Assembly: GCA_030591565.1 (NCBI GenBank)
Contig: JAUVAU010000017.1
Coordinates: 1-40,059, forward strand
Length of the DNA stretch: 40,059 nt
Reading direction: 5' to 3'
From: Deltaproteobacteria bacterium
GTDB lineage: Bacteria > Desulfobacterota > Deferrisomatia > Deferrisomatales > BM512
Positions 31,929 through 39,883 of this stretch are shown here, in pieces. The position numbers and the translations under genes were made by a program. The notes beneath the pieces are model-generated. The model worked only from the letters and a program-made list of their open reading frames with translations, did no database searches and was not told where the DNA came from. The number at the start of each line of letters is the position of its first letter. Positions within the stretch are counted from its first letter, which is position 1.

Positions 31929-32669
31929 TCAGGCGGCCCTGGAGTCCTCCAGTATCGTTCCGTCGCGGCCTATCATCACCTCAAAAAACTTGATGTCGGC
32001 CCCGCTTTGTTCTATCGCCTTTTTTGTCATCCCCGCCAGACCGCCGCAGCAGGGTACTTCCATGCGCAGCACGGTCACGCTCTTGATCTCCGAGTGTTTG
32101 AACACCTCCACCATCTTGGCGTAGTGCGCTTCGGCGTCGTCCAGCTTGGGACACGCCACCACTACTGTGTTGCCCGCAAGGAAGTCCTTGTGGAAGTCCG
32201 GGTAGGCAAAGGGTACGCAGTCGGCAGCCATCATGAGGTCGGAGTCCTTGAAGTAGGCCGCGTCGGGTCTGACCAGGGTGAGCTGTACGGGCCATTGGCC
32301 CAGCTGTGAGGGGCTGGCGTCGCAGCAGGAGCCCATGGGCTCGGCAACCCTTGTCGAGGCGTTGGCCGAGGGGCAGCCGCCAAATACGGGGACGGCCGCG
32401 GGGGCGTGCTCCTTGAGGGCGGGGCGGCCAATCTCCTTGAGGCGCTCTTCCACCTGTTCCTCGTCGTAGGCGTCGACTTCGCGTACCTCTAAATGGAGAG
32501 CGCCTTCAGGACAGTGTCCAATGCAGGCGCCCAGGCCGTCGCAGAGGGATTCTTTTACCAGCACGGCCTTGCCGTTGATTATCTCAAGGCTGCCTTCGGC
32601 GCAGTTGACTATGCAATCGCCACAGCCGGTGCACTTTTCTTCGTCGATTATGATTATGTTTCTCTTCAT
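31929..32669 (-). CDS. 2[4Fe-4S] ferredoxin-domain protein with C-terminal Cys domain
   Basis: A 246-residue iron-sulfur protein. The N-terminal part carries CTGCGDCIVNCAEG and CDGLGACIGHCPEG, two 4Fe-4S sites. The rest has further cysteines, including GGCP, GSCCD, AADCVPFAY, VVACPKLDD and MEVPCCGGL, a pattern conserved in a family found in anaerobes and usually annotated as 4Fe-4S ferredoxin. The first helix of the second half (LGQWPVQLTLV) is typical. I start at the ATG at 32669 because GGAGG is eight bases before it; two upstream ATG or TTG choices lie too close to that site. Likely a redox partner or an electron-bifurcation accessory; the partner is not in the window. Confidence 0.9.
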   Translation of the reverse strand: MKRNIIIIDEEKCTGCGDCIVNCAEGSLEIINGKAVLVKESLCDGLGACIGHCPEGALHLEVREVDAYDEEQVEERLKEIGRPALKEHAPAAVPVFGGCPSANASTRVAEPMGSCCDASPSQLGQWPVQLTLVRPDAAYFKDSDLMMAADCVPFAYPDFHKDFLAGNTVVVACPKLDDAEAHYAKMVEVFKHSEIKSVTVLRMEVPCCGGLAGMTKKAIEQSGADIKFFEVMIGRDGTILEDSRAA

Positions 32670-32804
32670 CTTCATATCCTCCTGGTTTGGGCCTCCGGGA
32701 CCCGCCACGTTCTATTTTTTTAGCTTACGCCCCATAAATTACTCACCAGGGAGCGCTTTGGCTTTGACCAGAGTCAATGCATGAGAAAAAGAGTGAAAAA
32801 TAAC

Positions 32805-33100
32805 AGATCGCTGACAACCTCCGCCTTTTCTCCGATTGACTTCGTCAGGCTAAAAAATGATCCTCGAAATACGCTGAGTATTCCTCCGGTCATTTTTTAT
32901 ATCCTTCCTCCTGGACTCGGCCCCCTCTCTGGGGCCTCGCCTAAAGGTGCGCTGACGCGCATCCAAGTTTTCGGTTTTGAAAACTTGCCTCGAATAAAAT
33001 TCAGTGCTTGTCAACGATCAGTCAGGCTGGGTAAGTAGACAGGCAGACAGCTACGAATAGCAGATTTTCCAGCCAGTTTCCTATTGTCTACCTTTGGCAA
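32805..33100 (+). repeat. family-2 interspersed repeat, copy 4 (long form)
   Basis: Lies in the gap of about 540 bases between the ferredoxin-type gene and feoA. Ends are AGATCGCTGACAA (32805) and CTTGTCAACGATCA (33007). The core hairpin has arms TAAAAAATGA (32851-32860) and TCATTTTTTA (32890-32899). Compared with copy 3 it holds an insert of roughly 60-75 bases between the core and the right end, containing AAGTTTTC/GAAAACTT. The right block GGCTGG...CCAGCC and TAGACAGG...TTGTCTACC matches copy 3. Confidence 0.82.
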
Positions 33101-33145
33101 CAGCCTGAAAAAAATATTACCTCTTGACGAATTGAGTGGTATGTT

Positions 33146-33164
33146 ATAAATGAGACTCATTATC
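33146..33164. promoter_or_regulatory. Fur-box-like site upstream of feoA
   Basis: ATAAATGAGACTCATTATC matches 14 of 19 positions of the classical Fur box. It overlaps the likely promoter region (TTGACG at 33124, TATAAA at 33145) and lies about 45 bases before feoA. Iron-bound Fur would repress ferrous iron uptake here, as is common for feo operons. Confidence 0.75.
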
Positions 33165-33209
33165 AATAAGGACGTGGGAGCAACTCCCCGGAAAGAGAGA
33201 CCAGAGAAG

Positions 33210-33422
33210 ATGTGTATCAGTGAAATGAAGCGTGGAGAGATGGCAACCATTGTGGAAGTTCCAGAGGGCATCCTGCGCCACCAGCTGTTGCGTTTCGGTA
33301 TCGCGCCCGGCACCTCGATCAGCTGCCGCTGCCGCATACCCTTTGGCCCCGTAGTGGTAGGTCTGGCGGGCCAGGAGATAGCCCTTGGCCGTGATATCGC
33401 CCGCAGCGTGATGGTCAGATAG
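33210..33422 (+). CDS. feoA: ferrous iron transport protein A
   Basis: A 70-residue SH3-like protein of the FeoA family. MCISEMKRGEMATIVEVPEG, then RHQLLRFGIAPGTSISCRCR and GPVVVGLAGQEIALGRDIAR match the whole family profile. FeoA binds the cytoplasmic side of FeoB and supports ferrous iron import. I start at the ATG at 33210; a longer frame from 33150 runs over the Fur-box region and is not plausible. The ribosome binding site is weak (AGAGAAG). It is followed after 127 bases by feoB. Confidence 0.92.
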   Translation: MCISEMKRGEMATIVEVPEGILRHQLLRFGIAPGTSISCRCRIPFGPVVVGLAGQEIALGRDIARSVMVR

Positions 33423-33549
33423 CCCGTCTTCGGGGATGTGCTCGTGGAGCGCTGAAACCCGACACACTTAATCAACATCTAAACAATAAAGCTTTAAACT
33501 ATTACGCATCCGCCGAGGTCTTTGGCGGTTGCTTTGAGTGAGGTATGTC

Positions 33550-35391
33550 ATGAGTCACTGTCATTCAATGGCGCCGGTGTTGGATACCGACCGCAAAAAG
33601 GTTGTCCTTGTGGGCAACCCCAATGTGGGTAAATCGGTATTTTTCAACGCCTGGAGCGGGATATATGTGGACGTATCCAACTTTCCCGGCACCACGGTCG
33701 ATATAACCGCGGGCAGGGTAGGCGAGGATGCGCTCTACGACACCCCGGGCGTGTATGGCGTGGGCTCCTTTAACGATGAGGAGACGGTCGCAAGAGACGT
33801 GATCCTCTCCTCCGATGTGGTGGTCAATATAGTTGACGCCACCCACCTTGAGCGCGACCTCTTCCTGACCCTGCAGCTGATGGACATGGAGATACCCACG
33901 GTGGTGGCGCTGAATTTTTGCGACGAAGCCGAGATGCTGGGAATCGAGATCGACGTTGAGGCGCTGGGCGAAGCCCTTGGGGTCGAGGTCGTCAAATGCG
34001 CCGCAGTGCTGGGCCAGGGTCTCGACGATGTGCGCGAAGCCATAGGAAGCGCCAGACCCGGCAAGCCCCATCCCCAGGTAGCGAAGGAGTTGGGTCACCT
34101 CATCGACCGTGTGGGCACCAAGCCCGAGGCGCTCATGGTGGCCGAGGGCGACGAGGCCGTCAGCGCGCGCCACGGGGTGGAACCCCTGGAGTTGCGCGAA
34201 GAGATATATACACTGAGAAGGCAGCAGGTAAATGCGCTGACCGATCGTATAGTCGTTCGCCCGGACCGCGGGAACCATCTTCGCGACATAGTTGGCGGGC
34301 TATGCCTCCACCCCATCTGGGGAGTTGGCGTGGTGGCGATGGTCCTCTGGGCCTGTTACCAGCTGGTTGGCGTAGTCGTCGCGGGCGACGTGGTCGGCTT
34401 CACCGAAGAGACTGTGATGCAGGGCTATTACGAACCCTGGATAAAAGGGGTCGTAACCAACTGGACCGAGGCCGAAAGCGTGCTGGGCCAGATTCTCATC
34501 GGCGAATTCGGCGTCCTGACGATGACCGTCACCTATCTGCTGGGGCTATTGTTGCCGCTGGTAACGGGCTTTTATATTGCGATGGCGATCCTGGAAGACT
34601 CTGGCTACCTGCCAAGGCTGGCTACGCTGGCTGACAGGATGATGACCGCCATGGGGCTTAACGGACGCGCCGTGATACCGGTCATACTAGGTTTCGGCTG
34701 CGTGCAGCTTGGCACCATCACCACCAGAATCCTCGGCTCCAACCGTGAGCGCACGATAGCCACCACGGTGTTGAACCTGGTCGTCCCCTGCTCGGCGCAG
34801 ATCGGCGTTATTGCCGGTATGCTCGCCGCGCTTGGCGGCCTGTACACGCTCTCCTACGGGTTGGTGATCCTGATCTGCCTTGTGGCGGTGGGGACCGTCA
34901 TGGACAGGGTGATGCCGGGTAAATCCACCTCGCTGCTGATCGACCTGCCCCCCATGCGGTTTCCCCGGCCCGCCAACGTGTTGAGAAAGACCGCTGTGCG
35001 CTCCTACTTCTTCATGAAGGAAGCCTACATCTGGTTCTTTGCCGGTGCGCTTGGTGTGTCGGTATTGCAAATCACCGGCGGGCTGGACGCCTGGCAGTCC
35101 TTCATGTCGCCGTTCACCGAGGGCATACTCAGGCTCCCCGGTGAGGCCTCCACCGCGTTTATAATGGGTATGGTACGCCGCGACTTTGGCGCAGCCGGCC
35201 TTACCGCACTGCCGCTCGACCCCTGGCAGGTCGTGGTGTCGCTGGTGGTCATAACCCTTTTCGTTCCCTGTATCGCCAGCCTCATGATACTTTTCAAGGA
35301 GCGTGGCGCTAAAGAAGCCACCGCCATCTGGGTAGGCTCCTGGATTTTCGCCTTCTCGGTGGGTGGCGTTCTGGCGAGGATAGTCCTATGA
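33550..35391 (+). CDS. feoB: ferrous iron transport protein B
   Basis: A 613-residue inner-membrane GTPase transporter that imports Fe2+. The G domain has G1 VGNPNVGKS (near residue 21), the switch region FPGTTVDIT, G3 DTPGVYG and G4 NFCDEAE. The membrane part begins around residue 260 with about eight helices. GFYIAMAILEDSGYLPRLAT and LGFGCVQLGTITTRIL are family motifs containing the conserved Gly and Cys that line the path. At about 610 residues it is shorter than E. coli FeoB (773) but like many anaerobe versions. GAGG precedes the ATG at 33550. The stop overlaps the next small gene as ATGA. Confidence 0.96.
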   Translation: MSHCHSMAPVLDTDRKKVVLVGNPNVGKSVFFNAWSGIYVDVSNFPGTTVDITAGRVGEDALYDTPGVYGVGSFNDEETVARDVILSSDVVVNIVDATHLERDLFLTLQLMDMEIPTVVALNFCDEAEMLGIEIDVEALGEALGVEVVKCAAVLGQGLDDVREAIGSARPGKPHPQVAKELGHLIDRVGTKPEALMVAEGDEAVSARHGVEPLELREEIYTLRRQQVNALTDRIVVRPDRGNHLRDIVGGLCLHPIWGVGVVAMVLWACYQLVGVVVAGDVVGFTEETVMQGYYEPWIKGVVTNWTEAESVLGQILIGEFGVLTMTVTYLLGLLLPLVTGFYIAMAILEDSGYLPRLATLADRMMTAMGLNGRAVIPVILGFGCVQLGTITTRILGSNRERTIATTVLNLVVPCSAQIGVIAGMLAALGGLYTLSYGLVILICLVAVGTVMDRVMPGKSTSLLIDLPPMRFPRPANVLRKTAVRSYFFMKEAYIWFFAGALGVSVLQITGGLDAWQSFMSPFTEGILRLPGEASTAFIMGMVRRDFGAAGLTALPLDPWQVVVSLVVITLFVPCIASLMILFKERGAKEATAIWVGSWIFAFSVGGVLARIVL

Positions 35392-35558
35392 TCGGCTTCA
35401 AGAAGGCCAAAAAAGATAAGGCGCCCCAAAATGGCGGGCGCAATTGCAGCGGCTGCGGTATGCCGGTGACCGATGGTTCGTGGCTCGTGTGCCCCCGGTG
35501 CAGGGTTGTGCTGGAAAACTGCAGCGGTTGCAGTAACTGCGGGCGCTGCCAGAAGTAG
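35388..35558 (+). CDS. 56-residue Cys-rich protein after FeoB
   Basis: A very short gene whose ATG overlaps the feoB stop (ATGA). The protein starts MIGFKKAKKDKAPQNGGRN and has eight cysteines in four CxxC pairs: CSGC, CPRC, CSGC and CGRC. The first two pairs form a zinc-ribbon-like pattern; the last two are packed at the C-terminus. It occupies the place of FeoC in some operons, but FeoC is a winged-helix protein with a different pattern. A metal-binding helper of FeoB is a reasonable inference. Translational coupling and the regular Cys spacing make it very likely real despite its size. Confidence 0.82.
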   Translation: MIGFKKAKKDKAPQNGGRNCSGCGMPVTDGSWLVCPRCRVVLENCSGCSNCGRCQK

Positions 35559-35572
35559 CAAAGGCCAGGGTT

Positions 35573-36481
35573 ATTTTAGAAGAGCGAGAAGTTTTAGCAG
35601 AGCAGCAGGATAAAGCCGCCCCCGTCGTTTCGGTTGTAATTCCCACGTACAACAGGCGGGGGTTTGTCGTGCGCGCGATCCAATCCGTGCTTGACCAGAC
35701 CTTTGAAGACTTTGAGCTTATCGTCGTAGACGATGGCTCCACCGACTCCACCCTTGAACTCATTCAGAATAAGTTTGGGGGAGATAGTGGTGACCCACGC
35801 CTCAAAGTCATCTCCCAGCCCAATAGCGGTGTCTCGGCGGCGAGGAATCTCGGCGTGCGCCACACGAGCGGCCAATGGCTGGCCTTTCTCGACTCCGATG
35901 ACTACTGGAAGCCGGAAAAGCTCCAGACGCAGCTGGCCGCCACCCTTCGAATACCCGATTGCGTCGCCAGCTACACCGAGGAAGTTTGGTTCAGGCGCGG
36001 CAAATGGGCGAACCCCAAAAAAGTCCACGCGAAGCACTCGGGGTGGATATTCGACCAGTGCCTCCCGCTCTGCATCATCAGCCCCTCCTCGGTGATGATG
36101 GCCCGAGAGGTCTTCGATGTGCTTGGCGGGTTTGACGAGACCCTGCCCGCCTGCGAGGATTACGACCTCTGGCTGCGCCTTAGCGCCCGGTATCCGGTAC
36201 ACCTCGTCGAGGAGAAGCTGATCGTCAAGGAGAACGGCCACGAGGGGCAACTCTCCCAACTCCACTGGGGGCTGGACCGCTTCAGGATCAGGGCGCTCTG
36301 GAAAATTTCCTTGGATCAGGGGGTTGAAGCGGATAAAAGAGTGCGAGCATTGGAGTGGATTGAGAAAAAAGCCGCAGTGGTGGCTGGCGGTGCAGTCAAG
36401 CGGGGGCATGGTGAGCGGGCCGCGATCTTCAACCACTCCGCCGCCGCCGCCAGGACGCTAAGGGAGTCGATCCGGGAATGA
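35573..36481 (+). CDS. GT2-family glycosyltransferase
   Basis: A glycosyltransferase of about 300 residues, family GT2 (GT-A fold). VSVVIPTYNRRGFVVRAIQS and LIVVDDGSTDSTLELI form the nucleotide-binding part, LAFLDSDDYWKPEKL holds the DxD metal site, and FDETLPACEDYDLWLRLS is the acceptor-side motif. The start is a puzzle: the conserved first strand lies upstream of the first ATG, GTG or TTG in frame (GTG at 35669), and the frame is open back to a stop at 35534. I placed the start at an ATT at 35573; CTG codons at 35537 and 35546 are alternatives. The stop overlaps the ParB-domain gene as ATGA. The acceptor is unknown. Confidence 0.82.
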   Translation: MLEEREVLAEQQDKAAPVVSVVIPTYNRRGFVVRAIQSVLDQTFEDFELIVVDDGSTDSTLELIQNKFGGDSGDPRLKVISQPNSGVSAARNLGVRHTSGQWLAFLDSDDYWKPEKLQTQLAATLRIPDCVASYTEEVWFRRGKWANPKKVHAKHSGWIFDQCLPLCIISPSSVMMAREVFDVLGGFDETLPACEDYDLWLRLSARYPVHLVEEKLIVKENGHEGQLSQLHWGLDRFRIRALWKISLDQGVEADKRVRALEWIEKKAAVVAGGAVKRGHGERAAIFNHSAAAARTLRESIRE

Positions 36482-37410
36482 AACCAGTCAAGCTAAGCGA
36501 GCTATACGTAGACGCGGGCAAGTGGTCCTTCTCCTTCCCCCCACGTGAACGGGCGGAAGAGACCTCCCACAGCCTGGTCCGGTTTGGCGTGATGCGCCCG
36601 GTGCTGGTGATTGAGACCGGGGGCGGGGTGGAGCTGGTGGCGGGGTGTGCGCGGGTGGCCCATTGTCGCGCCCATGGTATTGACGAGATATGGGCCAGGG
36701 TGGTGGATGGTTCGGATGCCACTGGACTGTGGGAGCTTCTCCTCGAAGATCAGCTGGCGGAGGGGGCGATGAACATCGTCGAGGTGGGTCTTTATATATC
36801 GAAGAGACTGGCCGAGACGGGAGAGAGTCTGGCCGACGGCGCCAAGGGGTTTTTCCAGCGGTTGGGGCTTTCCCCAAAAGAGGGCGCTGCCAGGGAGCCG
36901 CTCTGGGTCGCAGGGCTTGAACTCGCGCACCAACGCCGCTTCGTTGAAGGCGAACTGCCCGAAGCGGGGTTGCGCCTGCTCACTGAAGCCCCCAGGGCGG
37001 ATGCCCTTACCATCCTGAATGTCACCGCCGGTATGACGCTTGGCAGGAATAAGTTTATCGAGACCGCGAGATGGGCGATGGAGGGGGCGTGGCGTGAAAA
37101 GCTGGATGTCGCCGCATGGTTGAAAGCTAACGACCTCAATGATATCGCAGAAGGCGAAACCTTCCGCAAGGCGATCTGGCGGTTGCGCTTTCCCCAGCTC
37201 TCCCGGTGGACCGATGAGTTCGCTGCTGACGTGACCTCGCTTAAATTACCCGGCAACGTGTCCATCTCCCACTCCAAGGGGTTTGAGGGGGGAAAGCTCC
37301 GGTTGACCACCAGCTTCGAGTCGGTGGATGAACTGAGGGAAACGCTGGAGGATATAGCAGAGTCCGCCGAGGCAGGCGACCTCTCCCCGCTGGAGAAGTA
37401 CCTGGGATGA
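36478..37410 (+). CDS. ParB-like nuclease-domain protein
   Basis: A 310-residue protein whose first 100 residues resemble the ParB/sulfiredoxin-like domain: MKPVKLSELYVDAGKWSFSF, SLVRFGVMRPVLV, then ELVAGCARVAHCRAHGIDEI and LLEDQLAEGAMNIVEVGLYI. The middle has a helical DNA-binding-like part (residues about 110-200). No partner ParA is near, so a chromosome-segregation role is unlikely. It is coupled at both ends: its start overlaps the GT2 stop and its stop overlaps the radical SAM start, each as ATGA. The pairing with a spore-photoproduct-lyase-like enzyme suggests a DNA- or nucleotide-linked role; that is inference. ParB domains can bind or hydrolyse CTP, but whether this one does cannot be told. 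Confidence 0.82.
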   Translation: MKPVKLSELYVDAGKWSFSFPPRERAEETSHSLVRFGVMRPVLVIETGGGVELVAGCARVAHCRAHGIDEIWARVVDGSDATGLWELLLEDQLAEGAMNIVEVGLYISKRLAETGESLADGAKGFFQRLGLSPKEGAAREPLWVAGLELAHQRRFVEGELPEAGLRLLTEAPRADALTILNVTAGMTLGRNKFIETARWAMEGAWREKLDVAAWLKANDLNDIAEGETFRKAIWRLRFPQLSRWTDEFAADVTSLKLPGNVSISHSKGFEGGKLRLTTSFESVDELRETLEDIAESAEAGDLSPLEKYLG

Positions 37411-38471
37411 CGCTTCCCACGCCCCCTTTCGACAGGGTAGTCGTTGACGAGGAGGTCTCCTCGGCTCCTTTTACCCTGAACCTCCTGGGGAGAATTCCCA
37501 CCGAGATGGCGGTACACAGCCGCGTCAGCGGTGACCCCCTGCCCAAGGGGCGCACCACCCTGCACATTACCCGCGAGTCCGGCTCCTTTTTAAAAAAATG
37601 CCCCTGCACGCCGGGAGTGCTCCGGTGTGGCTACCGCGTCTTCACCCTTGGCTTCCAGTGCCCCTTTGGCTGCACCTACTGCTTCCTGCGCTTCTACGCT
37701 CCGGACGAGCCGCTGACCCTTTACGCCAATCTGGAAGATGGGGCCAAGGAGTTTGAAACCGAGGCGCGTACATGGCAAAAGCCGGTGAGGGTGGGTACCG
37801 GGGAGTTCACCGATTCGCTCGCGCTCGAACCCTGGACCGGTCACGCCGGGTTCATTGCCAACCTCATAAGAAAGTACCCCAACGCGCTGATGGAGCTAAA
37901 GACCAAGAGCGCCCTGATCGAGCCGGTGCTGGCCGTCGATCCGCCGCCCAACCTGCTGGTGGCGTGGTCGGTCAATCCACAGTCCAGAATCGACAGCGAC
38001 GAGCTGCTCACCGCCAGCCTTTCGGCGCGTCTCCAGGCGGCAAAGAGCGCTGCCGACGCGGGGATGAAGGTGGCTTTTCATTTCGACCCTATTTTTATCG
38101 AAGGCGACTGGCAAAAAGATTACGGCGAGGTGGTGGAGGCTATTTTCGATCACGTGGCCCCGGAAATGGTCGCATGGATAAGCCTTGGCACCCTGCGCTT
38201 TCCCAAGCGGTTTCTTGATAAATGGGGCACCCGCCTCAGGAAGAACCCGGCGTACTTCAACGAGTTCGTCCTGGGGCCCGACGGCAAGCTGCGCTACTTC
38301 TGGCCCATGAGGCGCGAAGCCTATAAGTTCGTGAGTGATTGCATAAAGGCGACTGGCGGTGGTGTGGTGCCGGTCTATCTTTGCATGGAATCCCGGTCCA
38401 TGTGGGGTTCGGGGCTGGGGTGGCGTCCGGATGAGGAAGAGGTCGAAATCCTCCTAAGCGAAAATTGCTGA
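37407..38471 (+). CDS. spore-photoproduct-lyase-like radical SAM protein
   Basis: A 354-residue radical SAM enzyme of the SplB-like group. The cluster motif is CPFGCTYCF (C85, C89, C92), with CPCTPGVLRCGYRVFTLGFQ just before it. VRVGTGEFTDSLALEPWTGH is the SplB-family strand. In true spore photoproduct lyase the corresponding region carries a catalytic Cys (Cys141 in Bacillus subtilis); here I see Glu in GTGEFTD, so it probably does not do the same hydrogen transfer. Two extra cysteines (C65, C67) and C74 precede the cluster motif. No sporulation genes are near. It overlaps the ParB-domain gene and so is made with it. A DNA or nucleotide substrate is possible but not shown. Confidence 0.85.
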   Translation: MTLPTPPFDRVVVDEEVSSAPFTLNLLGRIPTEMAVHSRVSGDPLPKGRTTLHITRESGSFLKKCPCTPGVLRCGYRVFTLGFQCPFGCTYCFLRFYAPDEPLTLYANLEDGAKEFETEARTWQKPVRVGTGEFTDSLALEPWTGHAGFIANLIRKYPNALMELKTKSALIEPVLAVDPPPNLLVAWSVNPQSRIDSDELLTASLSARLQAAKSAADAGMKVAFHFDPIFIEGDWQKDYGEVVEAIFDHVAPEMVAWISLGTLRFPKRFLDKWGTRLRKNPAYFNEFVLGPDGKLRYFWPMRREAYKFVSDCIKATGGGVVPVYLCMESRSMWGSGLGWRPDEEEVEILLSENC

Positions 38472-38537
38472 TAAATTGACGCGGAGTGCGTATCATACCG
38501 GAAACAACGCAGGCACCCCGACTCACGGAATAATTTA

Positions 38538-39851
38538 ATGGGCCAATACCCTGTCATCTTCTTGGAATTTCTCTGGTTTCCGCTGCTGGTGTTCCTCACT
38601 GAGCGGTTCATCGTCACCCGCTTCATTCGGACCAAGGCGCAGCGCGAATACGTGCGCTCCAAGAAATGGCTCCACCCCAACGCAATCACAAGTTACCGTT
38701 ACCCCATGGGTTTTATCTCCGTGGCGATGCTCCATTTTGGCTGGGATATTGCGGCCGGGTGGTTCTTTTCTTTCTGGATGATTACCGACCTCACCGACGG
38801 CGACATCGCGAGGCGTTGCGACCTCTCCACCAAGGCGGGGGAGACGCTCGATCCGCTCTCCGACAAGCTGATGTACATGCCGCCGCTGCTCTACATGGCC
38901 TTCCAGGGACTCTTGAACCCCTGGTTTGTGGGGGCGTTCATCTTCTTCGACATCGTCGGGCAGCTCTCCAGATTCTTCGTACAGCAAAAAGCGGCCAACC
39001 TCTTTGGCAAGGCGAAGACCTTCCTCGTGGTGATGTTGTTGATGTTAACGATGATGGAGCTGATCTACGGGCCGCTGCCCCATGCGCGCATATTGAATCC
39101 GCTGCTGGCTATCTGTGCGGCGCTCGCGCTCTTTTCCGCAGCGCTGAAGATCATCCCCAACTACTGGTACGCCAACGTATTGAGCTTGATGAACCTGGTG
39201 TGCGGCTTGACGGGGATAGTCGTGATCCTGATGGGCCATCCCCCCATCTACGCCTTTGGACTGGTCTTTCTGGGCCAGTTCCTTGATCTCTTTGACGGGC
39301 GCGCAGCCGAACGGTGGGGGTCCACCCCAAAGGGGGAGATCTTCGACGATGTCGCCGACGGCACCAGCTTTGGCGGGACCGTGGCGCTGATAATCGCCAC
39401 CTCATTCACCGACATCCGCTATGGAGTCCTCCTGGCTATTGCCCATCTCGGTTCCACCATCTACAGGCTGATCAGGTTTGTAATTGAGAAGAGGAAAGCG
39501 GGGCAGGAGGGCGGAGTCGAGTGGTTCTCAGGGCTGCCGAGCCCCGGCGGGGCGCTGGTTACGGGCAGCGTGTGCCTCTTTGTCGGCCCCGAGTGGCTAA
39601 AGGCGCTGGTGGTGCTCCTGAGTGTCTTTCTGATGGTGTCCAGGGTGCCCTACGCCCACTTTGGCAGGGCGATCATGCCCAGGATACCCATGCTGGTAAA
39701 GGTGGTCGGGCTGACGGTCTACATGATCGTGGTGGCCTACTCGATACGCAATGATTACTACGTCCCCGCCGTAGGGATACTCATGGTGGCGTCGCTCGCC
39801 TACATGGTCTCGCCAATCTGGTGGAAGAAGCCGCAGGAAGACAGCGGTTAG
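38538..39851 (+). CDS. tandem CDP-alcohol phosphotransferase-domain membrane protein
   Basis: A 437-residue inner-membrane protein with two CDP-alcohol phosphotransferase domains in one chain. The first (about 45-200) has the canonical motif DLTDGDIARR, then G101, D105 and D109. The second (about 210-430) has DLFDGRAAERWG with G266, D270 and D274, but the AR pair reads AER and the spacing is one residue shorter. The second resembles phosphatidylserine synthase in its NVLSLMNLVCGLTG start. Such enzymes move a CMP-linked lipid head group onto an alcohol, making phospholipids. The first domain looks fully active; the second may be active, altered or regulatory. It starts 67 bases after the radical SAM gene, on the same strand. 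Confidence 0.88.
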   Translation: MGQYPVIFLEFLWFPLLVFLTERFIVTRFIRTKAQREYVRSKKWLHPNAITSYRYPMGFISVAMLHFGWDIAAGWFFSFWMITDLTDGDIARRCDLSTKAGETLDPLSDKLMYMPPLLYMAFQGLLNPWFVGAFIFFDIVGQLSRFFVQQKAANLFGKAKTFLVVMLLMLTMMELIYGPLPHARILNPLLAICAALALFSAALKIIPNYWYANVLSLMNLVCGLTGIVVILMGHPPIYAFGLVFLGQFLDLFDGRAAERWGSTPKGEIFDDVADGTSFGGTVALIIATSFTDIRYGVLLAIAHLGSTIYRLIRFVIEKRKAGQEGGVEWFSGLPSPGGALVTGSVCLFVGPEWLKALVVLLSVFLMVSRVPYAHFGRAIMPRIPMLVKVVGLTVYMIVVAYSIRNDYYVPAVGILMVASLAYMVSPIWWKKPQEDSG

Positions 39852-39883
39852 AACTTTACCGCCAGACCTTTGCAGATAGACCT

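Noticed and set aside
35594..36436. Minus-strand frame of 280 codons
   Set aside because: Antisense of the GT2 gene, which has a full set of family motifs.
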